DNA of 64,000 nucleotides from Neotamlana sedimentorum (GTDB lineage: Bacteria > Bacteroidota > Bacteroidia > Flavobacteriales > Flavobacteriaceae): positions 434,001 through 498,000 of the forward strand of contig NZ_JTDW01000005.1 in assembly GCF_000943565.1 (NCBI RefSeq). The letters are read 5' to 3'. Positions 54,785 to 63,851 of the stretch are shown piece by piece. Each line of letters begins with the position of its first letter. The stretch's first letter is position 1. The position numbers were made by a program, and so were the translations under genes. Below the pieces are notes generated by a model. It did no database searches. It was given only the letters and a program-made list of their open reading frames with translations, and had not been told where the DNA came from.

Positions 54785-55006
54785 ATGTATTGGACATTAG
54801 AATTAGCATCTTATTTAAGTGATGCGCCTTGGCCAGCGACTAAAGACGAATTAATAGATTACGCTATTAGAACAGGTGCTCCTTTAGAGGTAGTTGAAAA
54901 CTTACAATCTATTGAAGACGAAGGCGATTCGTATGATTCTATTGAAGAAATCTGGTCTGATTACCCAACCGATGAAGATTATCTTTGGAATGAAGATGAA
55001 TATTAA
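54785..55006 (+). CDS. DUF2795 domain small acidic protein
   Basis: A 73-residue protein. LASYLSDAPWPATKDELIDY near 7-26 and GAPLEVVENLQSIEDEGDSY near 31-50 match the DUF2795 pattern, and the tail (SIEEIWSDYPTDEDYLW) is strongly acidic. Known: conserved in Bacteroidota, function unknown. It has its own promoter and terminator, so it is a single-gene transcript upstream of secA. Confidence 0.88.
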   Translation: MYWTLELASYLSDAPWPATKDELIDYAIRTGAPLEVVENLQSIEDEGDSYDSIEEIWSDYPTDEDYLWNEDEY

Positions 55007-55027
55007 ATAAAAGCTTAAAATATAGTT

Positions 55028-55057
55028 AAAAAGTCTCGTTTTGAGGCTTTTTTTTAT
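55028..55057 (+). terminator. Intrinsic terminator after the DUF2795 gene
   Basis: Stem AAAAAGTCTC (55028-55037) with GAGGCTTTTT (55043-55052), one G-U pair, a GTTTT loop, then a run of T. Confidence 0.82.
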
Positions 55058-55088
55058 GCTTTTAGTTACATAAAATAATAACATACTG

Positions 55089-55096
55089 TATCTTTG
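55089..55096 (+). promoter_or_regulatory. -7 promoter element of secA
   Basis: TATCTTTG, a full match to TAnnTTTG, predicts a start near 55103 and a leader of about 77 bases before the ATG at 55180. No clear TTG at -33. Confidence 0.55.
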
Positions 55097-55179
55097 AATG
55101 CTGTTCTAGATACAAAGAACATAGTAAAATAAAACCCCATGTTTCCCAAGTAATTGGTGAAACTTTAAAATATATACAC

Positions 55180-58100
55180 ATGAGTTTTTTAGATTCTGTA
55201 TTAAAGGTATTTGTTGGCGATAAATCGAAACAAGATGTTAAAGCCATTATGCCTATAGTAAAAAAGGTAAAAACCTTTGAGAGTGCTTTAGAAGCCTTAT
55301 CGCACGACGAACTTCGCGCAAAAACTGCCGAGTTTAAAGCTAAAATTGCCGAGGCTACTAAAGCTACTAACGAGCAAATTAACTCCCTTTTAAACGAAGC
55401 CGAAAATACCGACGATATTGATGCTCGCGAAGATATTTACGAGCAGGTTGATAAACTTAAAGATGAGGCCTACAAACAATCGGAAGAGGTGCTAAACGAC
55501 ATTCTTCCAGAAGCCTTTGCTGTAGTTAAAGAAACCGCGAAGCGCTTTACTAATAATACTGCTTTAAAGGTAACAGCGAATGAGTTTGACAGAACGCTTT
55601 CTGCAGACAAAGATTATGTAACACTAGAAGGCGATACGGCGACTTGGGCCAACTCCTGGGATGCCGCTGGAAAGCCAATTACTTGGGACATGATTCATTA
55701 TGACGTTCAACTTATTGGTGGTATTGCCATGCACCAAGGTAAAATTGCCGAAATGCAAACAGGTGAAGGTAAAACATTGGTAGCCACGTTACCAGTTTAC
55801 CTTAACGCACTTGCAGGTAAAGGTGTACACTTGGTAACGGTTAACGACTACTTAGCAAAACGTGATAGCGCGTGGATGGCTCCAATTTTTGAGTTCCATG
55901 GCCTAACAGTAGATTGTATCGATTATCACCAACCTAATTCTGCTGCTCGCCGTAAAGCCTACCAAGCCGATATTACTTATGGTACAAATAACGAATTTGG
56001 TTTCGATTACCTCCGCGATAACATGTCGCACTCACCAGAAGATTTAGTGCAACGACCACATAACTATGCCATTGTCGATGAGGTTGACTCTGTTCTAGTT
56101 GATGATGCGCGTACACCATTAATTATATCGGGTCCAATTCCGCAAGGCGACCGCCACGAATTTACCGAGCTAAAACCAAAAGTAGACGATATTGTAAGCG
56201 TACAACGTAAATATTTAACCGGAGTTTTAGCTGAAGCTAAAAAACTAATTACTTCTGGAGACACCAAAGAAGGCGGTTTTCAATTACTTCGTGTGTATCG
56301 CGGTATGCCTAAAAACAAAGCACTTATTAAATTTTTAAGTGAAGAAGGTGTTAGGCAATTGCTACAAAAAACCGAAAACTTTTACATGCAAGACAACAAC
56401 CGCGAAATGCCAAAAGTGGATGCAGAGTTGTACTATGTAATAGAAGAAAAAAACAATCAAATTGAATTAACCGATAAAGGTGTAGAATATATTTCTGGTA
56501 AAGATGATCCTAACTTTTTTATTCTTCCAGAAATAGGAATTGAAATTGCTAAAATTGAAGAAAAAAACCTACCAAAAGAAGAAGAAGCCGAACTTAAGGA
56601 AGAGCTTTACAAAGATTTTGGAATAAAATCAGAACGCATCCATTCTTTAAATCAGCTTTTAAAAGCATATGCTTTATTTGAAAAAGATACACAATATGTG
56701 GTTATGGATAATAAAGTTATGATTGTAGACGAGCAAACAGGCCGTATTATGGATGGCCGTCGTTACTCCGATGGTTTACACCAAGCTATTGAAGCTAAAG
56801 AAAATGTAAAAATTGAAGATGCTACTCAAACTTTTGCAACAGTAACACTTCAAAATTACTTTAGAATGTACCGCAAACTTTCTGGTATGACAGGTACAGC
56901 AGTTACCGAAGCTGGAGAATTCTGGGAAATTTATAAACTTGATGTGGTAGAAATCCCAACCAACAAACCTATTGCTAGAGACGATCGCGACGATTTAGTT
57001 TACAAAACCAAACGCGAAAAATACAATGCCGTAATCGAGGAAGTTACCAAATTATCGCAAGCTGGACGTCCGGTGTTAATTGGTACAACATCGGTAGAAA
57101 TTTCGGAATTACTAGGTAAAATGCTTAGTATTCGCAAAATTCCGCATAATGTATTAAATGCAAAACAACATAAAAAAGAAGCCGAAATTGTAGATCAAGC
57201 TGGTAAAAGTGGGCAAGTAACTATTGCAACTAACATGGCTGGTCGTGGTACCGATATTAAATTAAGCGACGAAGTTAAAGCCGCTGGTGGTTTGGCCATT
57301 ATTGGTACAGAACGCCACGATTCGCGTCGTGTAGACAGACAATTACGTGGTCGTGCCGGTCGCCAAGGAGATGTTGGTAGCTCACAATTTTACGTATCGT
57401 TAGAAGATAACTTAATGCGTTTATTTGGTAGCGAACGTATCGCTAAAATGATGGATAGAATGGGCTTAAAAGAGGGCGAAGTTATTCAGCATTCCATGAT
57501 ATCGAAATCTATTGAGCGTGCGCAGAAAAAAGTTGAAGAAAATAACTTTGGCGTACGTAAACGTTTATTAGAATATGACGATGTAATGAACGCCCAACGT
57601 GAAGTGGTTTACAAACGCCGCTACAACGCTTTAAATGGTGAACGTTTACGTGTAGATTTAGCAAATATGATTTTCGATACTTCGGAAAACATTGCCGAAA
57701 CAAACAAAGGCGCTAACGATTTTAAAAACTTTGAGTTTGAATTAATTCGTTACTTCTCGATGAGTTCTCCTATTTCTGAAGCTGAATTTGGTAAACTTTC
57801 TGCACAAGATATTACATCAAAAATTTACAAAGCCGCTTTCGAAAACTACCGTGAGAAAATGGAGCGCAATGCAGAAATTGCTTACCCAGTTATTGAAAAT
57901 GTATACGAAAATCAAAGAGATAAATACAAACGTATTGTAGTACCATTTACCGATGGTGTTAAAAGCTTAAACGTTGTTACCGATTTAGAAAAAGCTTACC
58001 AAACCAAAGGAAAGCAATTAATTACCGATTTTGAAAAGAATATTACACTTGCCATTATTGACGATGCCTGGAAAACGCATTTACGTAAAATGGACGAGCT

Positions 58101-58536
58101 TAAACAATCGGTTCAATTAGCTGTTCACGAACAAAAAGATCCGCTTTTAATTTACAAATTTGAAGCTTTCGAATTGTTTAAAGCCATGATTGATGAGGTT
58201 AACAAAGATGTTATTTCATTTTTATTTAAAGGTGAATTACCAAGCGAAACTCAAGAAAACATTCAAGAAGCTAGAACTAGAAAAGCTGAAAAAGTACAAA
58301 CACGTAAAGAAGAAATTCCTAATCTTGACGAACGTGCAGCACAAAGCCGATCTGTAGGCGCTGGAGCCAGCCAACAGCAACAAGTGGTTGAAACTGTTGT
58401 TCGCGATAAACCAAAAATTGGTCGTAACGATCGTGTTACTATTAAACACGTTATGAATGGTGAAAGCAAAACCGTTAAGTACAAACAAGCTGAACCTTTA
58501 TTAGCTAAAGGCGATTGGGTTTTGGTTGAAGAGTAA
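55180..58536 (+). CDS. secA: Preprotein translocase ATPase SecA
   Basis: A 1118-residue motor of the Sec pathway that drives unfolded proteins through SecYEG. Seen: EMQTGEGKTLVATLPVYLNA (Walker A) near 190-210, VHLVTVNDYLAKRD, YGTNNEFGFDYLRDNM, IVDEVDSVLVDDARTPLIIS (Walker B), GRIMDGRRYSDGLHQAIEAK and ATNMAGRGTDIKLSDEVK. Longer than E. coli SecA because of an insertion in the region 315-470, usual for Bacteroidota. The C-terminus ends IGRNDRVTIKHVMNG...DWVLVEE and lacks the zinc-binding CxCx8C(H/C) tail that binds SecB in other phyla. Confidence 0.96.
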   Translation: MSFLDSVLKVFVGDKSKQDVKAIMPIVKKVKTFESALEALSHDELRAKTAEFKAKIAEATKATNEQINSLLNEAENTDDIDAREDIYEQVDKLKDEAYKQSEEVLNDILPEAFAVVKETAKRFTNNTALKVTANEFDRTLSADKDYVTLEGDTATWANSWDAAGKPITWDMIHYDVQLIGGIAMHQGKIAEMQTGEGKTLVATLPVYLNALAGKGVHLVTVNDYLAKRDSAWMAPIFEFHGLTVDCIDYHQPNSAARRKAYQADITYGTNNEFGFDYLRDNMSHSPEDLVQRPHNYAIVDEVDSVLVDDARTPLIISGPIPQGDRHEFTELKPKVDDIVSVQRKYLTGVLAEAKKLITSGDTKEGGFQLLRVYRGMPKNKALIKFLSEEGVRQLLQKTENFYMQDNNREMPKVDAELYYVIEEKNNQIELTDKGVEYISGKDDPNFFILPEIGIEIAKIEEKNLPKEEEAELKEELYKDFGIKSERIHSLNQLLKAYALFEKDTQYVVMDNKVMIVDEQTGRIMDGRRYSDGLHQAIEAKENVKIEDATQTFATVTLQNYFRMYRKLSGMTGTAVTEAGEFWEIYKLDVVEIPTNKPIARDDRDDLVYKTKREKYNAVIEEVTKLSQAGRPVLIGTTSVEISELLGKMLSIRKIPHNVLNAKQHKKEAEIVDQAGKSGQVTIATNMAGRGTDIKLSDEVKAAGGLAIIGTERHDSRRVDRQLRGRAGRQGDVGSSQFYVSLEDNLMRLFGSERIAKMMDRMGLKEGEVIQHSMISKSIERAQKKVEENNFGVRKRLLEYDDVMNAQREVVYKRRYNALNGERLRVDLANMIFDTSENIAETNKGANDFKNFEFELIRYFSMSSPISEAEFGKLSAQDITSKIYKAAFENYREKMERNAEIAYPVIENVYENQRDKYKRIVVPFTDGVKSLNVVTDLEKAYQTKGKQLITDFEKNITLAIIDDAWKTHLRKMDELKQSVQLAVHEQKDPLLIYKFEAFELFKAMIDEVNKDVISFLFKGELPSETQENIQEARTRKAEKVQTRKEEIPNLDERAAQSRSVGAGASQQQQVVETVVRDKPKIGRNDRVTIKHVMNGESKTVKYKQAEPLLAKGDWVLVEE

Positions 58537-58553
58537 CACATTATACTGTCATT

Positions 58554-58608
58554 CTGAACTCGTTTCAGAATCTAAATTCAAAATAAAAAGAACCTGAAAC
58601 AAGTTCAG
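58554..58608. repeat. 15-base inverted repeat, possible dispersed element
   Basis: CTGAACTCGTTTCAG (58554-58568) and CTGAAACAAGTTCAG (58594-58608) are inverted with one mismatch, 25 bases apart. Similar phrases are common between flavobacterial genes; that is recollection, not shown here. Confidence 0.6.
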
Positions 58609-58617
58609 GCCAACATA

Positions 58618-58653
58618 AAAAAATCTCGAGAACAACTGTTTTCGGGATTTTTT
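58618..58653 (+). terminator. Intrinsic terminator after secA
   Basis: AAAAAATCTCGAGAACA pairs with TGTTTTCGGGATTTTTT with two G-U pairs, ending in T6. It closes the secA transcript and may act in both directions. Confidence 0.85.
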
Positions 58654-58704
58654 AATATTCAACGCAACCTTTTTAAGCAAATATCATCTAAGTAAAAAAA
58701 CAAG

Positions 58705-59157
58705 ATGAAAAAACTATTAGTATTATTTACTCTGTTAACTATTTCAATAAGTTGTAAAAGTAGTGACGATAATATAGACTGTGCTGCTGTAACTTGCGAA
58801 GCTTCTTCGTATTACATAAAAATAATAGATTCTGAAACAGGAAATAATTATGTAACCGAAAACAATATAACAGATAATAATATTACAATTAAAAATACTG
58901 AGAATGACGCTATTTATTTCTACATAGTTTCAACCATTAATGAAGATTATAATAATACAATAAGCATAAGTTTAAATACTTTAAACAACGAATCTATTAC
59001 TATTGATAATCTGTCGGAATTAGAAACTTCATATTCAACAACCATTACAGATACCAATAGCTGTTGCCCAAATATTTTAATTCAAGACTTTACAGTATTT
59101 ACAGAATATAACTATACGTTCGATTATGAATTAAACATTTTAACTATTTATGTCTAA
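58705..59157 (+). CDS. Small hypothetical lipoprotein
   Basis: A 150-residue protein. MKKLLVLFTLLTISISC is a lipoprotein signal with Cys17 as the lipid site, followed by a SKSSDDN spacer as in many Bacteroidota surface lipoproteins. The mature part is rich in Asn, Thr and Ile with alternating strands, and has Cys pairs (CAAVTC near 26-31 and CC near 118-119), hinting at a beta-sandwich. I do not recognise the family. It stands alone. Confidence 0.75.
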   Translation: MKKLLVLFTLLTISISCKSSDDNIDCAAVTCEASSYYIKIIDSETGNNYVTENNITDNNITIKNTENDAIYFYIVSTINEDYNNTISISLNTLNNESITIDNLSELETSYSTTITDTNSCCPNILIQDFTVFTEYNYTFDYELNILTIYV

Positions 59158-59276
59158 CATTATAATTAAAACTTAATTTATAAATATATACTAATTGTGT
59201 ATACTCTTATATTATATATTAATTTCTTCTCAACTAAATCATCTTTAAACACGTATATTTTACAAATACTGTTTAA

Positions 59277-61661
59277 ATGCTCTTACCTAAAATAAAAATT
59301 ACATTTAAAGTCTTAGTTGGTTACTTAATACTTGGCGTTTTGGCTTCTATATCCGGGATTTTAGTATTATCTGAGATTAAGACATTTAACCAATTACAAG
59401 GTCAAGATATTGAAGATCAAACCAAAATTTTAAAGATTGGTAATATTATAGCAACCATTTACGAAAATGAAAGTCTAGCTAGAGCAGCAATTCAATTGAA
59501 ATCGAATAAAAAGTTTGACGAATATTTAAAAGAAAACAATAATCTTCTTTTAAAAATTGACTCATTAAACACTATGATAGATAATGAGAGCCAAGGGTTT
59601 ATTTTAGATAGCGTAAAATTAATTATCGCAAAAAAACTAACCAATATAACCGACTTAAAAAACTTAAAACTACATGACAACTCCAACACATCTATTAATA
59701 AGGCAATAGATAAACTTAGCTCTATAGACCCACTTTTGGGTAAAATAGCAATAACAGATTTTGTTGAAAACCCTAATAATCTAGATAAAAAAACTCAAGA
59801 GAATCTAAAAGAATATGTGAGGATTTTAAATAAGTATAACCCACAAGACGACTTAAACAGTATCGATCAAAAACAGATTGATTCAATCTTATCTATTTCT
59901 AAAAATGTTTTAAAAGAAGCACAGCAAGAAAGCAACTACCAGCGCCAATCTTTACAAAAAAAAGAACGTGATCTTATTGAAAACGACTTACAAATTTCGC
60001 AGAAACTTAATAAATTATTAAAAACTCTAGAAAACGGTATTATTTTTTACACAAATAGCATAAAAAAAGAAAGAGAAAGAACATTACAACAAAGTCAAAA
60101 CATAATAGTTTATGCCGCAGGAATTAGTTTTATTATAATTATTTTATTTTCAATTATTTTTTTAAATGATTTTTGGAAAAGTCAACGGTATCGTAAACAA
60201 TTAGAGTTGGCAAATCAAAAAACATCATCATTGTTAAAAAGTAGAGAACAATTAATATCTATGGTTAGTCATGATTTACGAACCCCTCTAAGTACCATTA
60301 CTGGTTATAGTGAATTATTACAAAATTCAAATTACTCAACTAAAGAAAATCATTATATAAAACACATCCGTAATGCATCGAATTACATGAGGCAATTGGT
60401 AGACGATCTTTTAGAGTTTAAAAAAATTGAACATAAAAATATCACTATACAGTCTGTACCATTTAATATAAAACAACTAGTCGATGAAGTTATAGAAAAC
60501 ACAAAGCCTAATAATAAGAATCTTATAAATTTCTCTGTAAAACTTAATAACTGCGAAAAGTATACAATTATTAGCGACCCATTTAGAATAAAACAAATAC
60601 TAAATAATTTAGTTACAAACGCTTTTAAATTTACTTATTTAGGGGGAATTACTCTTGAAAGTAAATTACAAAATAACAACGGCAAATTTACATTACAAAT
60701 TAGTGTAACAGATACGGGCTCTGGAATTAGTAAAGCACAACAGGAACATATTTTTAAAGCATTTACACAAGGTAATAATCAAAACGAAAGTCATAAAAAT
60801 GGTTTTGGTTTAGGCTTAACTATTTCTAAAAAGTTAGCAGAACTTTTAAAAGGAAGCTTAACATTAAATAGTATAATAGACAAAGGCAGTACCTTTACTT
60901 TAAAAATCCCTGTATCGGTTAAAATTAATGATGCTAATTGCTCGAACACAAAAATAAGAGCTATTATTATTGAAGATGATACTGCTTTAAGAGAACTATT
61001 AAGAGACTATTTTAAACAACTTGGTATTGAAGTTTTTATTTTTAATAATGCACAAAAAGCTCTTATTGCCGTTGAAACAATTTCGTATGACCTAGTTTTA
61101 ACCGATATACAATTACCTAAAATGAATGGGGTTCGCTTTATAGAAATTTTAAAAAAACACCATTCCTACCGTGGCCAACCACTAATAGCTATGACAGGAC
61201 GAACAAACTTGACTATTAAAGACTATTTAGACATCGGTTTTTCTGAAGTTATAATTAAACCGTTAAGCATCTATAAAATACAAAATATCCTTAGAATATA
61301 TTTTAATATTAAATTAGAAAAACACGATAACTTCAATAATGAATGCAATACTTTCAGCTTAACTTCATTACAATCTTTTTTAAACAATAATTCTATTGCT
61401 TTAAATAAAACCTTAAAAATAGTACTTTATGAGACTGAAGAAAGCAGATTAAAATTAAATGCAGCAAAAATCAATAATGACATAAAAAAAATTAATAACA
61501 TAAGTCATAAAATGTTAACCATGATGAAGCAGCTAAACGTTAAGGAAGTTGTTCCTATTCTTGAATATCTTGAAACTGCTACAAAAATTAATGACCATAC
61601 TTTTAATAATCTAGAAAAGGTTTTAAATAATTTTATAATTGAATTAAAAAAATTAATTTAA
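59277..61661 (+). CDS. Hybrid histidine kinase with receiver and Hpt domains
   Basis: A 794-residue membrane sensor. Two helices (about 12-32 and 275-297) flank a mostly helical periplasmic part (about 33-274). The cytoplasmic kinase has MVSHDLRTPLSTITGYSELL with the phospho-His near 338, N-box LNNLVTNAFKFT, G-boxes DTGSGIS and GFGLGLTIS. A receiver domain follows (IIIEDDTALRE, LVLTDIQLPKMNG, IIKPLS), then a C-terminal Hpt-like helix bundle with NISHKMLTMMKQL. This gives a phosphorelay His-Asp-His. The likely partner is the convergent sigma54 regulator, with which it overlaps by 9 bases at the 3' ends. Confidence 0.92.
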   Translation: MLLPKIKITFKVLVGYLILGVLASISGILVLSEIKTFNQLQGQDIEDQTKILKIGNIIATIYENESLARAAIQLKSNKKFDEYLKENNNLLLKIDSLNTMIDNESQGFILDSVKLIIAKKLTNITDLKNLKLHDNSNTSINKAIDKLSSIDPLLGKIAITDFVENPNNLDKKTQENLKEYVRILNKYNPQDDLNSIDQKQIDSILSISKNVLKEAQQESNYQRQSLQKKERDLIENDLQISQKLNKLLKTLENGIIFYTNSIKKERERTLQQSQNIIVYAAGISFIIIILFSIIFLNDFWKSQRYRKQLELANQKTSSLLKSREQLISMVSHDLRTPLSTITGYSELLQNSNYSTKENHYIKHIRNASNYMRQLVDDLLEFKKIEHKNITIQSVPFNIKQLVDEVIENTKPNNKNLINFSVKLNNCEKYTIISDPFRIKQILNNLVTNAFKFTYLGGITLESKLQNNNGKFTLQISVTDTGSGISKAQQEHIFKAFTQGNNQNESHKNGFGLGLTISKKLAELLKGSLTLNSIIDKGSTFTLKIPVSVKINDANCSNTKIRAIIIEDDTALRELLRDYFKQLGIEVFIFNNAQKALIAVETISYDLVLTDIQLPKMNGVRFIEILKKHHSYRGQPLIAMTGRTNLTIKDYLDIGFSEVIIKPLSIYKIQNILRIYFNIKLEKHDNFNNECNTFSLTSLQSFLNNNSIALNKTLKIVLYETEESRLKLNAAKINNDIKKINNISHKMLTMMKQLNVKEVVPILEYLETATKINDHTFNNLEKVLNNFIIELKKLI

Positions 61662-62993
61662 ATTATATTCCTTAAGTTTATTATAAAGAGTCTTTCTTGT
61701 AATATTTAAAAGTTTTGCTGCTTGAGTTTTGTTATTATTAACTTCTTGTAAAGCACTTATTATTAAGTCTTTTTCATTTTCTTTTGTTGAAAATTTATTT
61801 TCTACAATTATTTGTTTTTGTAATTTAAAGAGTTCAATTGGTAAATCGCGTTCTGTTATAAGGTCGGTTTGCGATAATAGTGTAGCTCTTTTTATAACAT
61901 TTGAAAGCTCTCTTAAGTTACCTGGCCAATGATAGTTTTGAAAAGTATCTAAGACATCCTTTGAAAAACCAGTAATAGTTTTGTTTAACTGGTTATTTGC
62001 CTTATCTAAAAAGAAATCAGCGTAAAGAATTAAATCATCTTTCCTCTCTTTTAAACTAGGTACTTTTATTGAAAATTCATTTAATCTATGATATAAATCT
62101 TCTCGAAAATCACCTTTTTCTACAGCCAAAAGCAGATCTTCATTAGTTGCAGTTATTAATCTAATATCGACATGAATTTCATCGCTACTACCTATAGGCT
62201 TTACTTTTCTTTCCTGCAAAGCTCTTAATAATTGTATTTGATTTTCGTAAGATAAATTTCCCACTTCATCTAAAAACAATGTTCCGCTATTAGCTGATTC
62301 AAAATGACCGGTTTTATCATTTATAGCTCCTGTAAATGAGCCTTTTTTATGTCCAAAAAATTCGCTTGAAGCAATTTCTTTAGGTATGGCTCCACAGTCT
62401 ACTGCAACAAAAGGATTGTTTTTTCTAGCACTTTTTAAATGTATACTTTTAGCAACGACTTCTTTACCAGTACCACTCTCTCCTGTAACCAAAACTGACA
62501 TATCTGTTGGTGCTACTAAATCTACATATTCATTTAATGTTTTTGAAGCAGAACTAATACCTGTTATATATCTTTTTGCAGAAGCCTTATCTTTCAATTT
62601 ATGTTCATTACTACTACTTTCTTTATTAATAGCTTTGACCTCTAAAGCATTTGATATAACCTCTAAAACTTCAGAAGGGTTAAATGGTTTTGATATATAA
62701 TCGAAAGCACCTTGCTTCATCGCTTGAACAGCCGTAGAAACTTCAGCATAGCTAGTCATCAAAACAACAGGAATTTTAAAATCCGTTTGTTTCACTTGTT
62801 TTAACAAAGAAATACCATCCCCATCAGGTAACCTTAAATCTGTAAAAATTAAATTATATTTCTTCGTATTTAAAAGCTTCGAAGCATTATTTATATTATA
62901 ACATAAATCGACTTTATACTTATGGCGTTCAAGAAAATGCTTTAACATTTCAGAAAAAGCAACGTCATCTTCAATTAATAAAATATGCTTCAT
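61653..62993 (-). CDS. Sigma54-dependent response regulator (NtrC family)
   Basis: A 446-residue transcription activator. Receiver domain about 1-115 with IEDDVAFSE, the phospho-Asp in LIFTDLRLPDGDG and Lys in YISKPF. AAA+ domain about 145-370 with Walker A VTGESGTGKEVVAKSIHL, the sigma54-contacting loop as GSFTGA (usual GAFTGA) and Walker B GTLFLDEVGNL. A Fis-type helix-turn-helix ends the protein (NNKTQAAKLLNITRKTLYNK). It probably receives phosphate from the convergent hybrid kinase. A likely target is the small gene upstream of it (63117). Confidence 0.93.
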   Translation of the reverse strand: MKHILLIEDDVAFSEMLKHFLERHKYKVDLCYNINNASKLLNTKKYNLIFTDLRLPDGDGISLLKQVKQTDFKIPVVLMTSYAEVSTAVQAMKQGAFDYISKPFNPSEVLEVISNALEVKAINKESSSNEHKLKDKASAKRYITGISSASKTLNEYVDLVAPTDMSVLVTGESGTGKEVVAKSIHLKSARKNNPFVAVDCGAIPKEIASSEFFGHKKGSFTGAINDKTGHFESANSGTLFLDEVGNLSYENQIQLLRALQERKVKPIGSSDEIHVDIRLITATNEDLLLAVEKGDFREDLYHRLNEFSIKVPSLKERKDDLILYADFFLDKANNQLNKTITGFSKDVLDTFQNYHWPGNLRELSNVIKRATLLSQTDLITERDLPIELFKLQKQIIVENKFSTKENEKDLIISALQEVNNNKTQAAKLLNITRKTLYNKLKEYNLN

Positions 62994-63011
62994 AAAATAA
63001 AATAATTAAAA

Positions 63012-63019
63012 CAAAAATA
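63012..63019 (-). promoter_or_regulatory. Candidate -7 element of the sigma54 regulator gene
   Basis: The minus strand reads TATTTTTG, a match to TAnnTTTG, 18 bases before the ATG. No TTG lies at the -33 distance. Confidence 0.35.
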
Positions 63020-63053
63020 AGGCCTTAACTTTGGTTTACCCTTTAAAAAAAAC

Positions 63054-63087
63054 ATAAAAAAAGAGATGCTAATGAAAACATCCCTTT
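63054..63087 (-). terminator. Intrinsic terminator of the PepSY-like gene
   Basis: On the minus strand AAAGGGATG pairs with CATCTCTTT (one G-U pair) around a 10-base loop, followed by a T run. It separates the small gene from the regulator gene. Confidence 0.75.
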
Positions 63088-63116
63088 AATAAATCGAAAT
63101 TATGGATTAATTAATT

Positions 63117-63425
63117 TTATTTTTTAACTGCACTCTCTTCTAGCCAATTGCCTTCTTTATCTGCATAGACTATAGAAGTTTCATCGTCCATTGTAAGTTC
63201 CAATTTATATTGCTCACTCTCATTCATGTAAGCTTTAGCTATTGTTGCTGTTGAAAAATCTTTTTGAATAGCACTAGTTATAGCAGCTGGTAATTTCTCT
63301 AAAGCAATTTCTTTAAACTCTTCATTTACTACAGAAATTAATTCTGTTGGTAATACATTATTAGAGATTGCAAAAGTTGAAATTCCACTAGTTAAAATAG
63401 CTACTGTTAAAATTAATTTTTTCAT
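63117..63425 (-). CDS. Small secreted PepSY-like domain protein
   Basis: A 102-residue periplasmic protein. A signal peptide (about 1-19, SGISTFA) precedes ALEKLPAAITSAIQKDFSTA near 41-60, then IAKAYMNESEQYKLELTMDD and a final YADKEGNWLEESAV. This LPxAI...DFxxATIxKAY pattern with KLEL fits the PepSY-like family of Bacteroidota. Known: small secreted proteins, role unclear. A sigma54-like promoter 47-62 bases upstream and the neighbouring sigma54 regulator suggest that it is a target of that system; this is inference. Confidence 0.82.
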   Translation of the reverse strand: MKKLILTVAILTSGISTFAISNNVLPTELISVVNEEFKEIALEKLPAAITSAIQKDFSTATIAKAYMNESEQYKLELTMDDETSIVYADKEGNWLEESAVKK

Positions 63426-63471
63426 GATTTTTAAAATTTAAATATTATTGATTTGTTTACCCTTTGAGTAA

Positions 63472-63487
63472 AGAAAGAAACATGCCA
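63472..63487 (-). promoter_or_regulatory. Sigma54-like promoter of the PepSY-like gene
   Basis: The minus strand reads TGGCATGTTTCTTTCT against the consensus TGGCACG-N4-TTGCW. The GG is intact and the spacing is exact; two positions differ, including the G of GC. Transcription would begin near 63460. The next gene downstream but one encodes a sigma54 activator. Confidence 0.5.
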
Positions 63488-63587
63488 TAAAAAATACTAG
63501 CACACAAAAAAAACACAAACAACTATATATCAATACAATAAACAAAACACACCTTTATAATGAATAAAACATACTGTATAAAAAGTG

Positions 63588-63640
63588 TGTAATAAATAAG
63601 TTTAATGTGTAATTTTTACACATTAAACTTATTTATTACA
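63588..63640. repeat. Perfect 25-bp palindrome with 3-base loop
   Basis: TGTAATAAATAAGTTTAATG plus TGTAA (63588-63612) is followed by TTT and by its exact complement (63616-63640). There is no strong T run after either arm, so it is not a typical terminator. Confidence 0.9.
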
Positions 63641-63851
63641 GTTTTGCATTATAATACTATACTTATTCTTATAAAGAATAAACAGATATAAAAATAGCTC
63701 ATACCAAACTAACTTTTATCCTGTATTTCATGATTCGTTTTGGCCTCGTCGTAAACCTTAACTTCGCTAAAAAATGAATAGATATTCGTTTTGCGGTGTA
63801 ATTAATTTCAACTAAATTCGTTTCAAATAGTTTATAAAATAAATTACTGAA

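Noticed and set aside
58263-58541. Minus-strand open reading at the end of secA
   Set aside because: It is a mirror of the SecA C-terminal codons; the Cys-rich composition comes from reverse-complemented Gln/Ala codons.
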